A DNA stretch of 64,000 bases, taken from the NCBI GenBank assembly GCA_020740775.1, contig JAHEWK010000009.1, positions 2,294,001-2,358,000 on the forward strand, given 5' to 3'. This stretch comes from Ilyonectria destructans (lineage: Eukaryota; Ascomycota; Sordariomycetes; Hypocreales; Nectriaceae). Under the pieces are notes generated by a model. The model saw nothing but the letters and a program-made list of their open reading frames with translations, ran no database searches and was not told where the DNA came from. Made by a program: the position numbers and the translations under genes. This document shows positions 23,350 through 34,656 of the stretch, piece after piece (position 1 is the stretch's first letter; every line of letters starts with the position of its first letter).

Positions 23350-24562
23350 TGGCGACCAGCTTGCCTCTCTTATATTCATATTGTCTAAAGACTCCCACAG
23401 TTCATCCCTTTCGTCTCTGAATTGTTGAATCTTCAACCAAGCGAATGCGTCCTCGTCAGATTGATCAGGCTTTTCAATCGCCGGTCGATAACCCGCAAAA
23501 GTCTCAAACAAAGTCTCGTCTGCATAGGGTGGATGGTATCCCGTAGCGAGTGTCTTGCTCCAGGTTTTAAGGATTGAAGGTGACACCTTCAGCCGAGCTG
23601 ATTCCATCTGTTGGCAATTTCACAGCAACAGGCGCAAGGGGGGTCCGACAGTAATAGTATTCCCTTCCGAGAATACCTGTTCCCTTAGTCCTAGAAACCA
23701 ACGTCAACTTTGATTGATCTCTACCCAGCCCTACTAGAACAATGACAACGACCAATTGCAGTACGGTGCTATTGGGTCTCATCAGTCGGTCCAGCCTTTC
23801 CCATACCCTTGTCTCTGCGCCCGCTGCGTTTCCTTTGCCCGTTATCGTCGGCGTCAAACCTGCCCTCCCCAACCTGCTCCTCATTCTCAAGGCAGAGGAT
23901 TGCGAAACGAGTTCGTTCGAAGCTCTCCCTCGCACGGAGTTGTCAGCGGAGGTGGTCCGTCATCGTTGCCATCAGCTGCTCCGAGTCGGCCTGGAGATGG
24001 GGCCAGCTTAGTCGCTTGCTATAGAAGACGACGCAGCTGCGGTTACGATACCGAAGATGGGAGAGAAGCATTTGCGCTGGCGGCCCCAGGAGATATAAAG
24101 TAAAGTTGAGACGAGGTGACAAACACTCCTCCCACGTCCACTCTTCCCACGTCCACTCCTCCAACGTCCACTCCTTCTCGAAACCCATATCCGACACTAG
24201 CAGCAGTTCTTCCCACTGGCATGTATACAAAGGTGCAACGTTATGCAGCTCATTTGTAGGTAAGAATGTGTACCTGATGACATTGTTAGGAACTGGCTCA
24301 TGACAAGGAATGGGCATACTTTTTCGTACCATGCACCGGCATGTTGCCACTTGAAGACAAGTGCAAAACGGACTCCCCTTGTGCAGGCAAAAGCCCGTTG
24401 TGTCGAGTAGGAAAGGGAGTCCTATTGGCGCTTTATATCCAGCCCGACTCAGATCTTCACCAAGATGGCCCTATTCTTGTCAAGGCCTGGGCTTGGAGTG
24501 TTCATGTTCACGTACTAACTCACTGTGGTTGTGGCGGGGACTTGGGCGGGTTGTCGTATCTA
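23350..24562. other. Intergenic region with weak minus-strand open frames
   Basis: A minus-strand frame (23320-23607, 95 codons) has a charged, helix-like composition (DEDAFAWLKIQQFRDERDEL), and another (23567-23935) has a short hydrophobic stretch (VLQLVVVIVLVGL). They may be exons of an unrecognised small gene or chance frames. A run of near-identical CCACGTCCACTC units lies at 24131-24173. Confidence 0.3.
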
Positions 24563-25828
24563 TCAACTCTCGTCAACAGAAAGTGAATAATTCTTATTCA
24601 AGAGATTTGTGATGGTGCGATCTGTGACCCTTTGAACGATGCCCTCTTCCACCTCGCTGTCCAGTCCGTTCTGCAGCAGAAAGTCAACGCGCTCCGTCAG
24701 CTCCTCAAGGTCGCCCTGGGCTCTAAGCAAAGCAGCCTCGTTATCATGTACACCGTCAGTAGCCAGTTCACAGTTCGCACGCAAGACGTCCACTTCATCG
24801 CTGAGCTCCTTGTTCTCGTCCTCGAGCTGCTCGACTCGCTTCTCCAGTTTCCCCAGTTTCTCCGTAGCAAGTTGCACGTCTTGCTTCGCCTGCTTGTCCA
24901 TCTCCAGCTGAGCAACCCGCTGTACCAGCATCTGCATCTCCTGGCGCATTTTATCTGCCAAGGCGAAACCGACGCCGGCACGGCTGCCAACCGAGTCTGG
25001 ACTACTCGAGTAACCCAGTCGGCGTCTCTTCTTGCTTTTGTACTCAGTAGACAGGGCCATAGGCGGCGGGGATGCGGTGTTGGGGAGGGATGCAGATTCG
25101 ATCGCAGTGGAAGGCAGACGCTCGTTCGGAGTAGGAGACGTATGTTTGATCGAAGTGGGAGTCGAATATTCGAGGTCGTCGTATGGCGGAGGCTGGTTGT
25201 CTGGGTGGTTTCGGAGTACAGACACATCGTCGATCAGCTTGCCGCCGCTGCCGCCATACAGCGAAGCCAACGTAGTCGGAAAATCGGCATGGAATGGTTG
25301 GAGGGCGGATTGACGAACGGCTTGGGAAAACGCTTTCAACTTGGCAGTAGGTAGTTCTTTGTCGGATACGTAAATGTCGAGGGCTTTCACTCTGGCGAGC
25401 GAGCAGAGAGTACTGCAGACGTCAGCCGAACGCCGCCTTCTCGGCTGTACTGGCTCTGTTGCTTCAGCTGGAGCGACGAGACGGAGAGGCTGAGAGAGAT
25501 CGAAACGCAGGCGAATCACGTTGGAGTTGAATTTCTGTCGGACTGGTTCTGGCGGGCACGGATACATTTTGAAGGAGAACGAGGTGACGTCGCTGGGAGG
25601 AATCCATCCCAAGATGGACGTGTAGGGCTCGATTCCCTTCAACCTGATGGGGCAGTGGATTGTGAGGGATACGGAGCCGGTTTGCATACTGAATTGCTAC
25701 TCCAACAATACATCACGGGTCGCCGGATCGGGTTCGATCAGACTATGTGTGCTATTGTCGCATTCCCATACGACGCAAGCAGGCGTCATCATATCGATAT
25801 CGAGGCGGGGGGGATTTGGATCAGTCAT
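24563..25828 (-). CDS. Coiled-coil protein with in-frame TAG near the N-terminus
   Basis: From ATG at 25828 the frame encodes 43 residues (MTDPNPPRLDID...PATRDVLLE). It then meets TAG at 25697-25699 and continues in the same frame for 377 more codons (QFSMQTGSVSLTIHCPIRL...). The composition is coding-like on both sides. The protein has an arrestin-like or beta-rich N-terminal part, a nuclear-localisation-like KSKKRRR segment, and a C-terminal coiled coil (MRQEMQMLVQRVAQLEMDKQ, then KLEKRVEQLEDENKELSDEV). The next ATG after the stop is at 25687. Whether the TAG is a disabling mutation, is read through, or marks translation from 25687 is open. I do not recognise a named family. Three 221-bp repeats lie just upstream in the promoter region. 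Confidence 0.6.
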
Positions 25829-25854
25829 GATGTGCTGAAACAAGTGAGAAAACA

Positions 25855-26517
25855 AAGAGGGTGAAGGACGAACGGACTGGAACAAACCGCGAGCTGCCAA
25901 GGAGCAACTTCACAGACAAGCAACCCGCCTGACCTCCAGCAACCTGCAAGGCCGAGCGAGTCCTTTCCCCCGGTCCCTGGTCTTCCAACGAAGGCGTGAA
26001 ACGCGTTCGGTGGGTAGAAGCCGGAAAAAGTTGACCGGGAGCGCGAAGAAGCCCAAGCAGCTCGTGGTTTGATGGGGAGAAGCACAAAGGGAAAGGGGAA
26101 GAGGATGCAACGTGACGCGTCGAGCGAGCTTCACAGACCGGCAACCCACCTGACCTCCAGCAACCTGCAAGGCCAAGCAGATCCCGTCCCTGGGCCCCAA
26201 GTCTTCCAAAGAAGGCGTGAAACGCGTTCAGTGGGTAGAAGCCGGAAAAAGTTGGCCCAGAGCGCGAAGCTCGCAAGACGATGTCACGGGGGTTGATGAG
26301 GGTTGATGTCACTTGACAAAGAGGAATGGCACACCAAAAGGAGCCAGACTTCGCAGACCAGCAACCCGACCTGGCCTTCAGCAACCTGCAAGGCCAAGTA
26401 GGTCCTGTCCCTAAGCCCCAAGTCTTCCAAGGAAGGCGTGAAACGCGTTCAGTGGGTAGAAACCGGAGAGTTGGCAAAGGGCGCGAAGCTGGCGAGAACT
26501 TTTGGAGGCGGGAGGGA
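25855..26517. repeat. Three-copy tandem repeat, 221-bp period
   Basis: The same block recurs at an exact spacing of 221 bp. CAGCAACCTGCAAGGCC starts at 25937, 26158 and 26379, and GGCGTGAAACGCGTTC at 25993, 26214 and 26435. Other shared pieces are GTGGGTAGAAGCCGGAAAAA and GAGCGCGAAG. Copies are imperfect between these landmarks, and the outer limits are approximate. Because 221 is not a multiple of three, the open frames through the array shift frame in each unit. It is therefore a DNA repeat rather than a repetitive protein. Confidence 0.85.
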
Positions 26518-27290
26518 AGGGGGAGAAGGGGGAGAAGGAGAGATCGGGTGTTGGTGGTGGTGAAGGAGGGAAAAGCAAGGGCAAACGACGAAGGAGGAAG
26601 CGAAGGTGGTGGTGAAGGAGGAGAAAATCAGGGAGATGTAAAGAAGAGAGCGATGGCGGGCGACGATGAAGAGCGATGGTGGTGAAGGAGAAAAGGAGGG
26701 TGATGAAGAAGAAGAAGAAGACGAAAGTGATGATGTTGATAAAGAAGAAGAAGAAGAAGAAGAAGAAGAAGAAAGTGATCGAGAGGTGAGAGGTGAGGTG
26801 AGAGGTGAATGATGGAGGGGTGGGTGGAATCAAATGACGTCAGCGGCTCATTCACTGCACTCAGTGATTCACAGACAAGGCGCCTGTTCAGCCACCCAAA
26901 CACGAGCCACAATCAGCAATCTGCACTCTGCAAACACCACTTGTTCTGATTCCCTCATTCATTAAACGATGGGCATCACAGAACTCTTGTCCTGCGATGG
27001 AAGACAAGCCCCATGATGGCTTTCTAGCGTAGACTAGCCATCGGACCGGTTCCCCGGTGCCTGGAATGGAGTGGGGGGCGGGGGATGGATCTGCGCCGCC
27101 CTGTTCAGCCACGCCTGCGACGCCACAGCCACAGCCAACAGCCTGAACAAGGTTACGTTACCCCGTCAACAGCGAATAAACCACAGCGTCATCGCGGCCC
27201 TAACCAACGATACCACAATGTTTCAACTCCACGACACGACACCAGCAGGACTTGCAGCATCAGTCTCCTCTCTCTAGGGACATTGGAGCA
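26518..27290. other. Purine-rich low-complexity tract and promoter of the PD-(D/E)XK gene
   Basis: From about 26510 to 26810 the plus strand is almost pure A/G, with GGAGAAGGGGGAGAAGGAG runs and a (GAA)n microsatellite near 26742-26773. After 26820 the sequence becomes normal and leads into the next gene. No coding frame is supported. Confidence 0.6.
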
Positions 27291-28763
27291 ATGACCCATC
27301 ACAGCACCTTGGATCACAGCATCCTGGACTGGCTGCACAACGTTTCCGACACTCCTCAACCGCACCCTCAGCCTCACCCTCAGCCGTCTCAAAGCAACCG
27401 TCCCTCCTCACCCTCACGCAAGCGCCGTCGCCCTCTTACGCCCGAAACAACTGTCGACAACATGTCTTCGAGCCACGATGGCACCCCTCGAAAGCACAAG
27501 CGCCCGATTGTCCCCCGCGACCAAGACATGACCCCGCGCCCGACCCAGAAGCGCATCCAGACGGCCGACTCGGAGTCCGACTACTCGGTGCTGTCGGCAT
27601 CCCGCTCCCAGTCTCAGTCGCAGCAGTCCCATTCTCAGCGGTCGGGAAGTCAGTCGCCCCGGAAGCAGCTCGACCTGCTCAAGGATTACGATCGCGGCGT
27701 CGAGATCCGTCCCGTAGCCACGCTCAAGCAGCCCTCGGCCGCGCTTGGCGGCTTTCGAGAGAAGATGAGCCTCAGCTCCATGGGGATAGGCATTCTTCCC
27801 CCGGCGAGCAAGGAACCCATCCATGCGTACATGGCCCAGGATGGTGCCTCGGCAGAGACTGTCCCGGACTTTTCCTTCTCCGAGGAGAGGCATCGGATCG
27901 GGCACACGCCTCCATTCGAGGCTGTCCTGGCCGTGTTGGAAGAGGCGCTTGAGTGCGAATCAAGGTATCATGGAGAAGCCCAGTGGAACGTCGAGGTGCA
28001 CAGCCAGATCCTGCGCATGGCTCTCCGACCACCGGGTCGTTCGAGTTTCAGCAACCTGGTGAATTACATGACATGGTCAGTCTTTTATCACTCTCCTCCA
28101 CTGTGCGCACCTCAACTATGGATGTTTGTTTGCTAACCCCCGCGCAGCCCTACAGCATCCATCGTCCGCGAATTCCTCCCCCCCTTCTGCGCCCCTAAAA
28201 AGATCGACTTTTGCATGTACATCGATCCCGCAAACGACGAGACTGCTTCCTCTGCCAAGATGAAGTCGGCCGTAGCCGCAACCAAAAGCCGACGGCCCGG
28301 GGCGACTGTCAACCACACCAACTACGTGCCCCTCAGTGGCCGTCCCATCGCCCTGAGCATTGAGACTAAGAAGCCCGGCGAGGCCTGGGAGGCCGCCCTG
28401 TTGCAGCTAGGCGTGTGGGAGGCTGCGCATTGGAACTCTGTGGAGGAGCTGTGGGGGAATCAAGGGCAGCAACGAGAAAAGCAAGGGCAGCAACGAGAGG
28501 AACAAGGGCAACAAGAGCAGCAACATGATGACATCCCTCCGTTTCTCGACTTCATTCCCGGCATCGTCATCCAAGGACATGATTGGTTGCTGGTCCTATC
28601 GCTGAGGGAAGACGAAAAGACCATCTTGTACAGCAAAATCAACATGGGCGCCACAAACAGCCTCATGGGCATATACAAAATTGTCCACAGCCTTCAAGTC
28701 ATTCGGCAGTGGGCTGCCGAGACGTACTGGCCGTGTGTACGGCAAGCTATACTGGCAGGATGA
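27291..28763 (+). CDS. PD-(D/E)XK nuclease-like domain protein
   Basis: Two exons: 27291-28075 and 28148-28763, with a 72-bp intron, giving 466 residues. The N-terminal 150 residues are low-complexity: His/Pro repeats (PQPHPQPHPQPSQS), basic patches (KRRRPLT, PRKHKRP) and Ser/Gln runs (SRSQSQSQQSHSQRS). The C-terminal 250 residues form the fungal PD-(D/E)XK-like fold (PDDEXK_12 type). It has a conserved acidic position upstream (KIDFCMYIDPAND) and the ExK-like SIETKKPG, followed by a helix (AWEAALLQLGVWEAAHW). A short repeat of GQQREKQ/GQQREEQ interrupts it. Whether it cuts nucleic acid is unknown; these proteins are abundant in accessory fungal DNA. Confidence 0.82.
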
Positions 28764-31064
28764 GCAGTCTGGTCAATGAGACTACTGCATGCATACATCT
28801 ATCCACGCCCAGCCCTGGGCAGATCTGGCGCCTAAGACCACGACTGACGACTACGCCGAGACGAACGCCGGGCAATGACTGGCACAGCAACAAGCCAGCC
28901 GGCGATCAATATTGGAGTAGGGAAGCTAGGAAGGGAGTTTGGATGAAAGAGGATGTCTCGGTGGTGAACAAGTGCTCCCTATTTCGGCAAATGTCATCAG
29001 GAAGCCACACCGTCACCAAGTCCCTCCTCTTGTTCACCGGAACACTTTCCGGCCCTGAGACTTCAGGCTGCATCTCGCTCCAAGAAGCAGTCAACCAGAA
29101 TGGATTCCTTTCTTGGCCTGGTTTAATGGCGGTCAACCAGGGCCTGCCAAAGTGTTACCATCGCACTCATCTTTTACCCTTGGACATGGGCCATTCTCAG
29201 CCGCAGACTGCACAGCCTGTTGTGGTACAACATGCAGTATCGCTTGATCAAGTGGTAGCTTTCTCTTGGTTGGATCAATTGAAGATTGGATTCCTCCTCG
29301 TGGAGAAGCTGGAGGACTCGCTGGAAGTGTAACACCACATGATGAAAACGCAATCGCCGTGTCATAGCAGCGGTGGTGATGTCCCCATAGCGAGACTTGG
29401 ATGGTCTCGATCATAGACTCGCAATCTAGATCCTACCTCCTCTATACTGGCATATGACTCGTGACTTGTGTCGTCACCTGGATCACCGGAAACTGATGGA
29501 ATGGGGCATTTGGCCATAGAGGCGTGACTATTAGTACAGTGCCAAAGCACCAGCGGCTGAAGCAGATCTGGCGGCAATAAGTCCAGCTCTCCCGGTCAAG
29601 ATAAGGACTACCATATTCTCGGCTGACTAGCTGCGGGTCTTCGAGGTCCAGCTTTCTGGACTGTTGCCAGCAGAGCTCAATCATGACTTTTATTCAGAGT
29701 CTGTTTGCAACGACCAACAGTACATCTTCCCTCGCACCCAGCGACATTTTTACATGATAAATCACTACCAGTATCAATTATTCAATCAATGGTAGATGCG
29801 TTCTCAATGATGGTCTCGAGCTGGGCGCAGGTATGATGGCTTTCAACCCGATTTCCCTGGCCCTGAGTGGATCGAGCTTGAGCAGCAGATGGGAGATCAG
29901 TCAGACGATGCCCAGATTGCCTCGTTGGCCTTGGTTGACAGCCCGGAAAGGCAAATCAAGGAGACCTTGGCCACATTTGCCCAAGAGTTCAGACAGCCTG
30001 CAAGAAGAATACGTGAATAAGGGTAAAGGAACACTTATCTACCAATGCGGGTATTACGTACCGACGTTGGTAATATTATTCTATCACGGAATCAGTTGGT
30101 GTAAGGTATCACTCTGCCTTACTCTAGCTGACAGTTCATGATCTAGTAGGGCATCATGTACTTTGATAACTAGAGACCAGGGGAGCTTGGAGGGCATCAG
30201 GTTGTCGAACTTGGAAGACAACGAGCATTTTGAGATGAAATGAACTCACACTGTACGCAGACACTAAGTGAGACCAATATTAGCGATTTGGCGCGACAAG
30301 ATAACAGAAACGCTGGACCAATGCAGGCCGCAGGTGAGAAGTCCGTAGTGAAACAGCAGAATTCGAGAGCGCATTACACATCCATTTAATTCTGTTCCCC
30401 AATCCCTAGTGATAGAATTGGTCCCGCATTTCGAAGAACCAAATTGTCTAGTAGTGTAATAAACCTCTCCTAATGGTTCCAGTTTCCGAGGTCTTCTAAT
30501 ACAATCTCACTGCCAGTAACCACCTTCTAATTAAGACTAAAGCTTCATCTCTTGAAGACTACTCTGCATTATCTACAAAACTTACTGGTGTAAAAGATGA
30601 ACGATAATGTAGAGATGTACAGCGACCTGCCTCACCTCAATCATGCGGAGACACTCATTATTCATCGCCTGGTTCATCTCAGCTGTAGGTAAGAAGAACG
30701 ACCAAATGAACCCCAATGCTAATAAAAGTGAAAGGAACAGATTTTCACCTCACATTTTGAATGTTGAGGTTAAGAAGTAAGTTATTGCCACAGGCAGCTT
30801 CCCCCACTGCCTATATGAATTGCTGTCAACCAGCTCTGATCTTGGTATAACCACCTCACCACCTCATCCACAACCACCCATTAAGGAGCGCCCGCGAATT
30901 TGTTCGCGTAGTTGCTGTTTGTAGATAAATCTTAGAAAGATTGGCCAGGTTGAAGACTGGTGTGATGTGTATCAGACCAATAGGCGTCTTGAAATCGTAA
31001 AATACATCCCAAGTCATATAAATTTAAGGAGCAGAAGTTATTACTTAACATGCGCTAAGAATTC
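28764..31064. other. Long gene-free region with one coding-like remnant
   Basis: About 2.3 kb. Between 29833 and 30020 one plus-strand frame reads DFPGPEWIELEQQMGDQSDD and onward to FAQEFRQPARRIRE before a stop. It looks like a leftover coding piece but starts without ATG and has no recognised family. The remainder is AT-rich, unique sequence with frequent stops. Confidence 0.4.
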
Positions 31065-32738
31065 CTAAGTACGAGTAGATACCTCTCGATGCTCTGTCTG
31101 AAGAGCCTCTGCATCATGCTTCTCCGATCCGAATACAAGAGAATTGGTTCCGTTGGGGGGAGAAAGGTCAGTGACATATGTTGCAAACCGTCTTGTAGAA
31201 ACTCTCTTCTCAAATAATTCATCAAGTTGTTCAAGCGTTCTTCCTCCAGTCTCAGGAACGAAGAAGTAGACGAAAACCGCTAAGACCAAATTGCTGCCAC
31301 CCCAAATATAGCAGTATTTGGGGCCCCAGTTCAAGGACTCCGGGTTGATGAAATATGGGGTGCAGTACGAGGAGAGCCACGCAAAGATGAAGTTGACTCC
31401 CTGTGCAAATCCAACGGTCTGTGATCGAAGCCTTTGTGATGGAACTTCTGTTTGAATTGCCCACAACACTGGGCCCTGCCCAACACCATATATGAAGGTG
31501 AAGCTGATGCTGAGCCCAACCAACGCTTTACCAGCGGATGCTGACCCTGGTGCGGATACTGTATAGACAATTGCCATCCCCATCATGAGACCGGAGCACA
31601 TCAAAGTTGCCGCGAGAAGCAGGGTTCGGCGATGAAGGAATCGCATGGCTGGAAAGGACATCATGTTCCCTATTAGTGCAATGGCCAGAGAGACCATGAC
31701 CCATTTGAAAGGGCTGCCAATATTCGCCTGAACAAAAAAGTAGACCGAAAAAGCCGAAATAAATATGATACCCGTGGCTGTCTGACCAACAGCAGCAGAG
31801 ATGCTGAGAATTGTTCGTCGAAGGTCAGGACCGCGGAAGGCATCAAGTAAATGGGTTGATGAGTTCATATCCGTTTCCGCAATCCAGGCATCCCTCATGG
31901 CTTGGACATCTCCTTCAATCTGATCCTCGATGTGGGCTCCACGAAGCTTTCGTATGGCATGGGCAGCCTCGGCATCCCGTCCTCTTGAGACATAGTATCG
32001 AGGTGTCTCCGGTAAAAAGACCAGGCCGATAGATAGTAAGACTGGAATGACAAACATGACTGCGAGTGGAATTTGGTAAGAAATCCGGCCGATGTATACC
32101 TGAGTGTAATTGTCGACCAAGATGCCAATGAGAGCTCCGAGTGATACTTGAAACGTTATCATTCCGATCACAGGGCCTCGAATAGCAGCGGGCGCCGACT
32201 CCCCCATATAGATCGCGGAATAGGTTGTGAAGAAGCCGTTTGAGAGTCCAAGCAGCAGGCGACCAACGTACAAAGCACCCACATGGGTGCTCCCAATTTG
32301 AACGGCAATTGAAACGACGGATAGAATTGAACCAATCCATAGACCCATTCGACAGCTGAAAAGGCTTCCAAACTTGAAGATGACGATGCAAGATGCTAGG
32401 GAGCCTAGCTGGATCAGACTTTGTATGAGAGTCTGAACTTTCGTGCTGATATTGTAGCCGATTGGATTCAGAGGCTGGTTGAAGGAGTTAGCATAAAGTG
32501 ATGTAGCGTGAGGAAAAATCGGGTTTGCTTCAGAAAAAATATTGCATTGCATGGCGGGGCTTACATCAACATATCCAAAAACTGTCAAGAATCCGGGCAT
32601 GGATTGGAATCCTGATACAGCAGCAGAGTCATAGCCGTACTGGAACTGAGCCAGAGCGACGAATAAACAAATAAGAACCACCCGCTTCTCGGCCCAAATA
32701 GTTCGGAGTTGTTGTCGAATGGGTGAGTGCTTGTCCAT
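31065..32738 (-). CDS. MFS sugar (hexose-type) transporter
   Basis: 557 residues, intronless, started at MDKHSPIRQQ (32738). The longer in-frame extension upstream lacks family similarity. It has about twelve hydrophobic segments in two sets. Sugar-porter hallmarks are LYVGRLLLGLSNG after TM4, PETPRYYVSRGRDAEA at the end of the first half, and VPETGGRTLEQLDELFEKRV at the end of the last helix. The family imports hexoses or related polyols across the plasma membrane by proton symport. The substrate is undetermined. It lies next to an alcohol dehydrogenase relic. Divergence from the relic leaves about 0.8 kb of promoter sequence. Confidence 0.93.
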   Translation of the reverse strand: MDKHSPIRQQLRTIWAEKRVVLICLFVALAQFQYGYDSAAVSGFQSMPGFLTVFGYVDVSPAMQCNIFSEANPIFPHATSLYANSFNQPLNPIGYNISTKVQTLIQSLIQLGSLASCIVIFKFGSLFSCRMGLWIGSILSVVSIAVQIGSTHVGALYVGRLLLGLSNGFFTTYSAIYMGESAPAAIRGPVIGMITFQVSLGALIGILVDNYTQVYIGRISYQIPLAVMFVIPVLLSIGLVFLPETPRYYVSRGRDAEAAHAIRKLRGAHIEDQIEGDVQAMRDAWIAETDMNSSTHLLDAFRGPDLRRTILSISAAVGQTATGIIFISAFSVYFFVQANIGSPFKWVMVSLAIALIGNMMSFPAMRFLHRRTLLLAATLMCSGLMMGMAIVYTVSAPGSASAGKALVGLSISFTFIYGVGQGPVLWAIQTEVPSQRLRSQTVGFAQGVNFIFAWLSSYCTPYFINPESLNWGPKYCYIWGGSNLVLAVFVYFFVPETGGRTLEQLDELFEKRVSTRRFATYVTDLSPPNGTNSLVFGSEKHDAEALQTEHREVSTRT

Positions 32739-33520
32739 CTTGTCACACAATAATGTTCGTTGTTGAATGATTGTAGAAAGTGAAGGTGCGGAGAACCAAA
32801 GTGGAACGATGCATTGGAGTGGGGAATATAGTGATATAGGTCTGTCGCAAATATACCACCTGAATAATTTCCTTTGATGACCCAATCGGATCGTCGCCAA
32901 ATTCCTCGCCGATGGCTACGTACCTAAAACTATTTAGCCCAAAGCTTGTTATGATCGGAGCTTTGCTTCCGGGTCATGGGTTGTGTCGGTAGTTCGCCAA
33001 TACCCCTCTTCTAATGTTTGGGAGTTCGGCTCACACACCCAGCCAAAAGATCTATCATTATGCTGACTTTGATCGCGAGGAACATTACTCCAGGAACGAT
33101 TGGGAAGCATAATATTGTCATGGTCGTCTTACACAAATCAGAGTACGGCACAACCTCTGCCGCTACCATAGATATCCCGATCTTAAAAGGGAATCTAGGA
33201 ATTCCACGGACCTAGACAAGCCGAAGAGAGCTTTGAGTCGCTAAGGCATCAGCCATGATGCGCCTGACGTTGAGTATTTCAGGAGTGGTTTTCGTTCGTC
33301 ATGTTGAGTGGGCGGGCTAATACTGTCCTCGGAGCAATACTACCGATCTTCGGCTTATTTGCTCCGATATTTGTAGTGCGGTCGGTAGGATGGCGCGTCT
33401 CCAGGGTCAATTACAACTCTAGCCGGGGGTTAATCCTGATTAAGACGCACTAACGGGGCCTCTATTCGTACAATTTCCCTCTTGGCCAATATTCTTGCAC
33501 CTTTGACCAGAGTACTGGAT
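32739..33520. other. Promoter side of the transporter gene
   Basis: About 780 bp with no gene. An open frame on the plus strand at 33018-33215 has no recognisable features. Confidence 0.4.
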
Positions 33521-33521
33521 T

Positions 33522-34656
33522 TTGCTTGTGGTTGAGCGGAACCATGCCAGTCCCCCATCTCATTGTGCCGGTGCTGTGTATGATAAACCGGGAGAGATTA
33601 GGCCTATGGTTGTTGAACTTGAGCTACCGAGTCTCGGGATCGGGGAAGTTCTGTCACTCGGATCCATCTGTCATGAAGAATGGCTGGAAGCTTTCTGTTC
33701 TAGTCCCAGATAGTAACTTTCGGTTATCTGGAGAAAGACCAGCCTTGAATCAGTAAAAAGATGACTAATAGACGTGGTTCAAAAGCCCAAGTAGGGGATA
33801 ATTGTCCAAGTCGGCGAAGGAGCAGAGGTTTGTGGGTTTGGAATTAGTGGTTGAGTCGGCATCAAATGGCTTAGGGGTACGTGTAGCACATGTAGTACGT
33901 TTTCTCGTGAATTGAACACTTCCTGGTAATTCACTAACAGCACCACCTAACATAGGAACAAGAAGATTGCCTCACTCGCGACGATGGCCTCTGTGCGAAG
34001 CAGTCTGCCTCTGGTATTTTTCAACTAGGGACATTTCAGCAACATGTCACACTACCGCCCGCTATCTCACACCGATACCTGACAAGCTTAGTTCCAAGGT
34101 AGCAGCGCCTATGCTGTATGCTGGGATGACTTCATACGCAGCCCTGCGAAAGAGTAACACAAAGCCGGGAGATTGGATGGTCATGTCAGGCGTCAGTGGA
34201 AGTGTAGGGCATCTGGTCACGCAATTGGCAGCGAAGGCATTTGGGCAGAGAGTCATCGGAATCGATCAAGCTAGTAAAGGAGATGTTGTTAAACAGAGTG
34301 GAGCAGAGGTATTCCTCGACATTATGAAAGTCGGCCAGGATATACCAGCGGAAGTGAAACGGTACTCTGAAGGGTTAGGCGTTATTGTGTGCGCAGCTAG
34401 CAACATCGCATGCGCCCAAGGGGTCGATTTCCTACGACCTGGCGGTACAATGATTGGTATTGGGATGCCAAGCGGTGACCCCACACCGATTGCGACGGCA
34501 ATGCCGAGCTTGATAATCCAGAAGCAGCTCAAAACTTTTGGGTCAATCTTGGGGATTAATTACCCTTGCGAGTGTCCTTCTTTTGGCCCCCATGAAGCGG
34601 CAGGTCAAGCGCTTCATCTCGGACTTTATCGACAAATCCCCCGAACCTTCCAATGA
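33522..34656 (+). pseudogene. Decayed zinc-dependent alcohol dehydrogenase
   Basis: Pieces of one medium-chain dehydrogenase lie in order but in different frames. First GAVYDKPGEIRPMVVELELP, then CHSDPSVMKNGWK (the catalytic-zinc Cys). Next come IVQVGEGAE and VGIKWL (33.79-33.87 kb) and DDGLCAKQSASGIFQLGTFQ (33.98 kb). A long frame follows from LTPIPDKLSSKVAAPMLYAG through GVSGSVGHLVTQLAAK (Rossmann fold) to TFGSILGINY. About eight residues are missing before CHSD, several stops and frame changes intervene, and the usual C-terminal 50 residues are absent. It cannot encode a working enzyme. The intact family oxidises primary alcohols with NAD. Confidence 0.85.

Noticed and set aside
24632..25354. 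240-codon plus-strand frame opposite the coiled-coil gene
   Set aside because: Leu/Ser-rich complement of coiled-coil codons; the minus-strand frame has coherent heptads and charged composition.
25821..26477. 218-codon minus-strand open frame through the 221-bp repeats
   Set aside because: The repeat unit is not a multiple of three, so the similar peptide pieces appear in a different frame in each copy; the frame is a by-product of GC-rich repeats.
26742..26773. (GAA)n tract as part of a coding Glu repeat
   Set aside because: No open frame with a start or domain extends across it; flanks are also pure purine low-complexity DNA.
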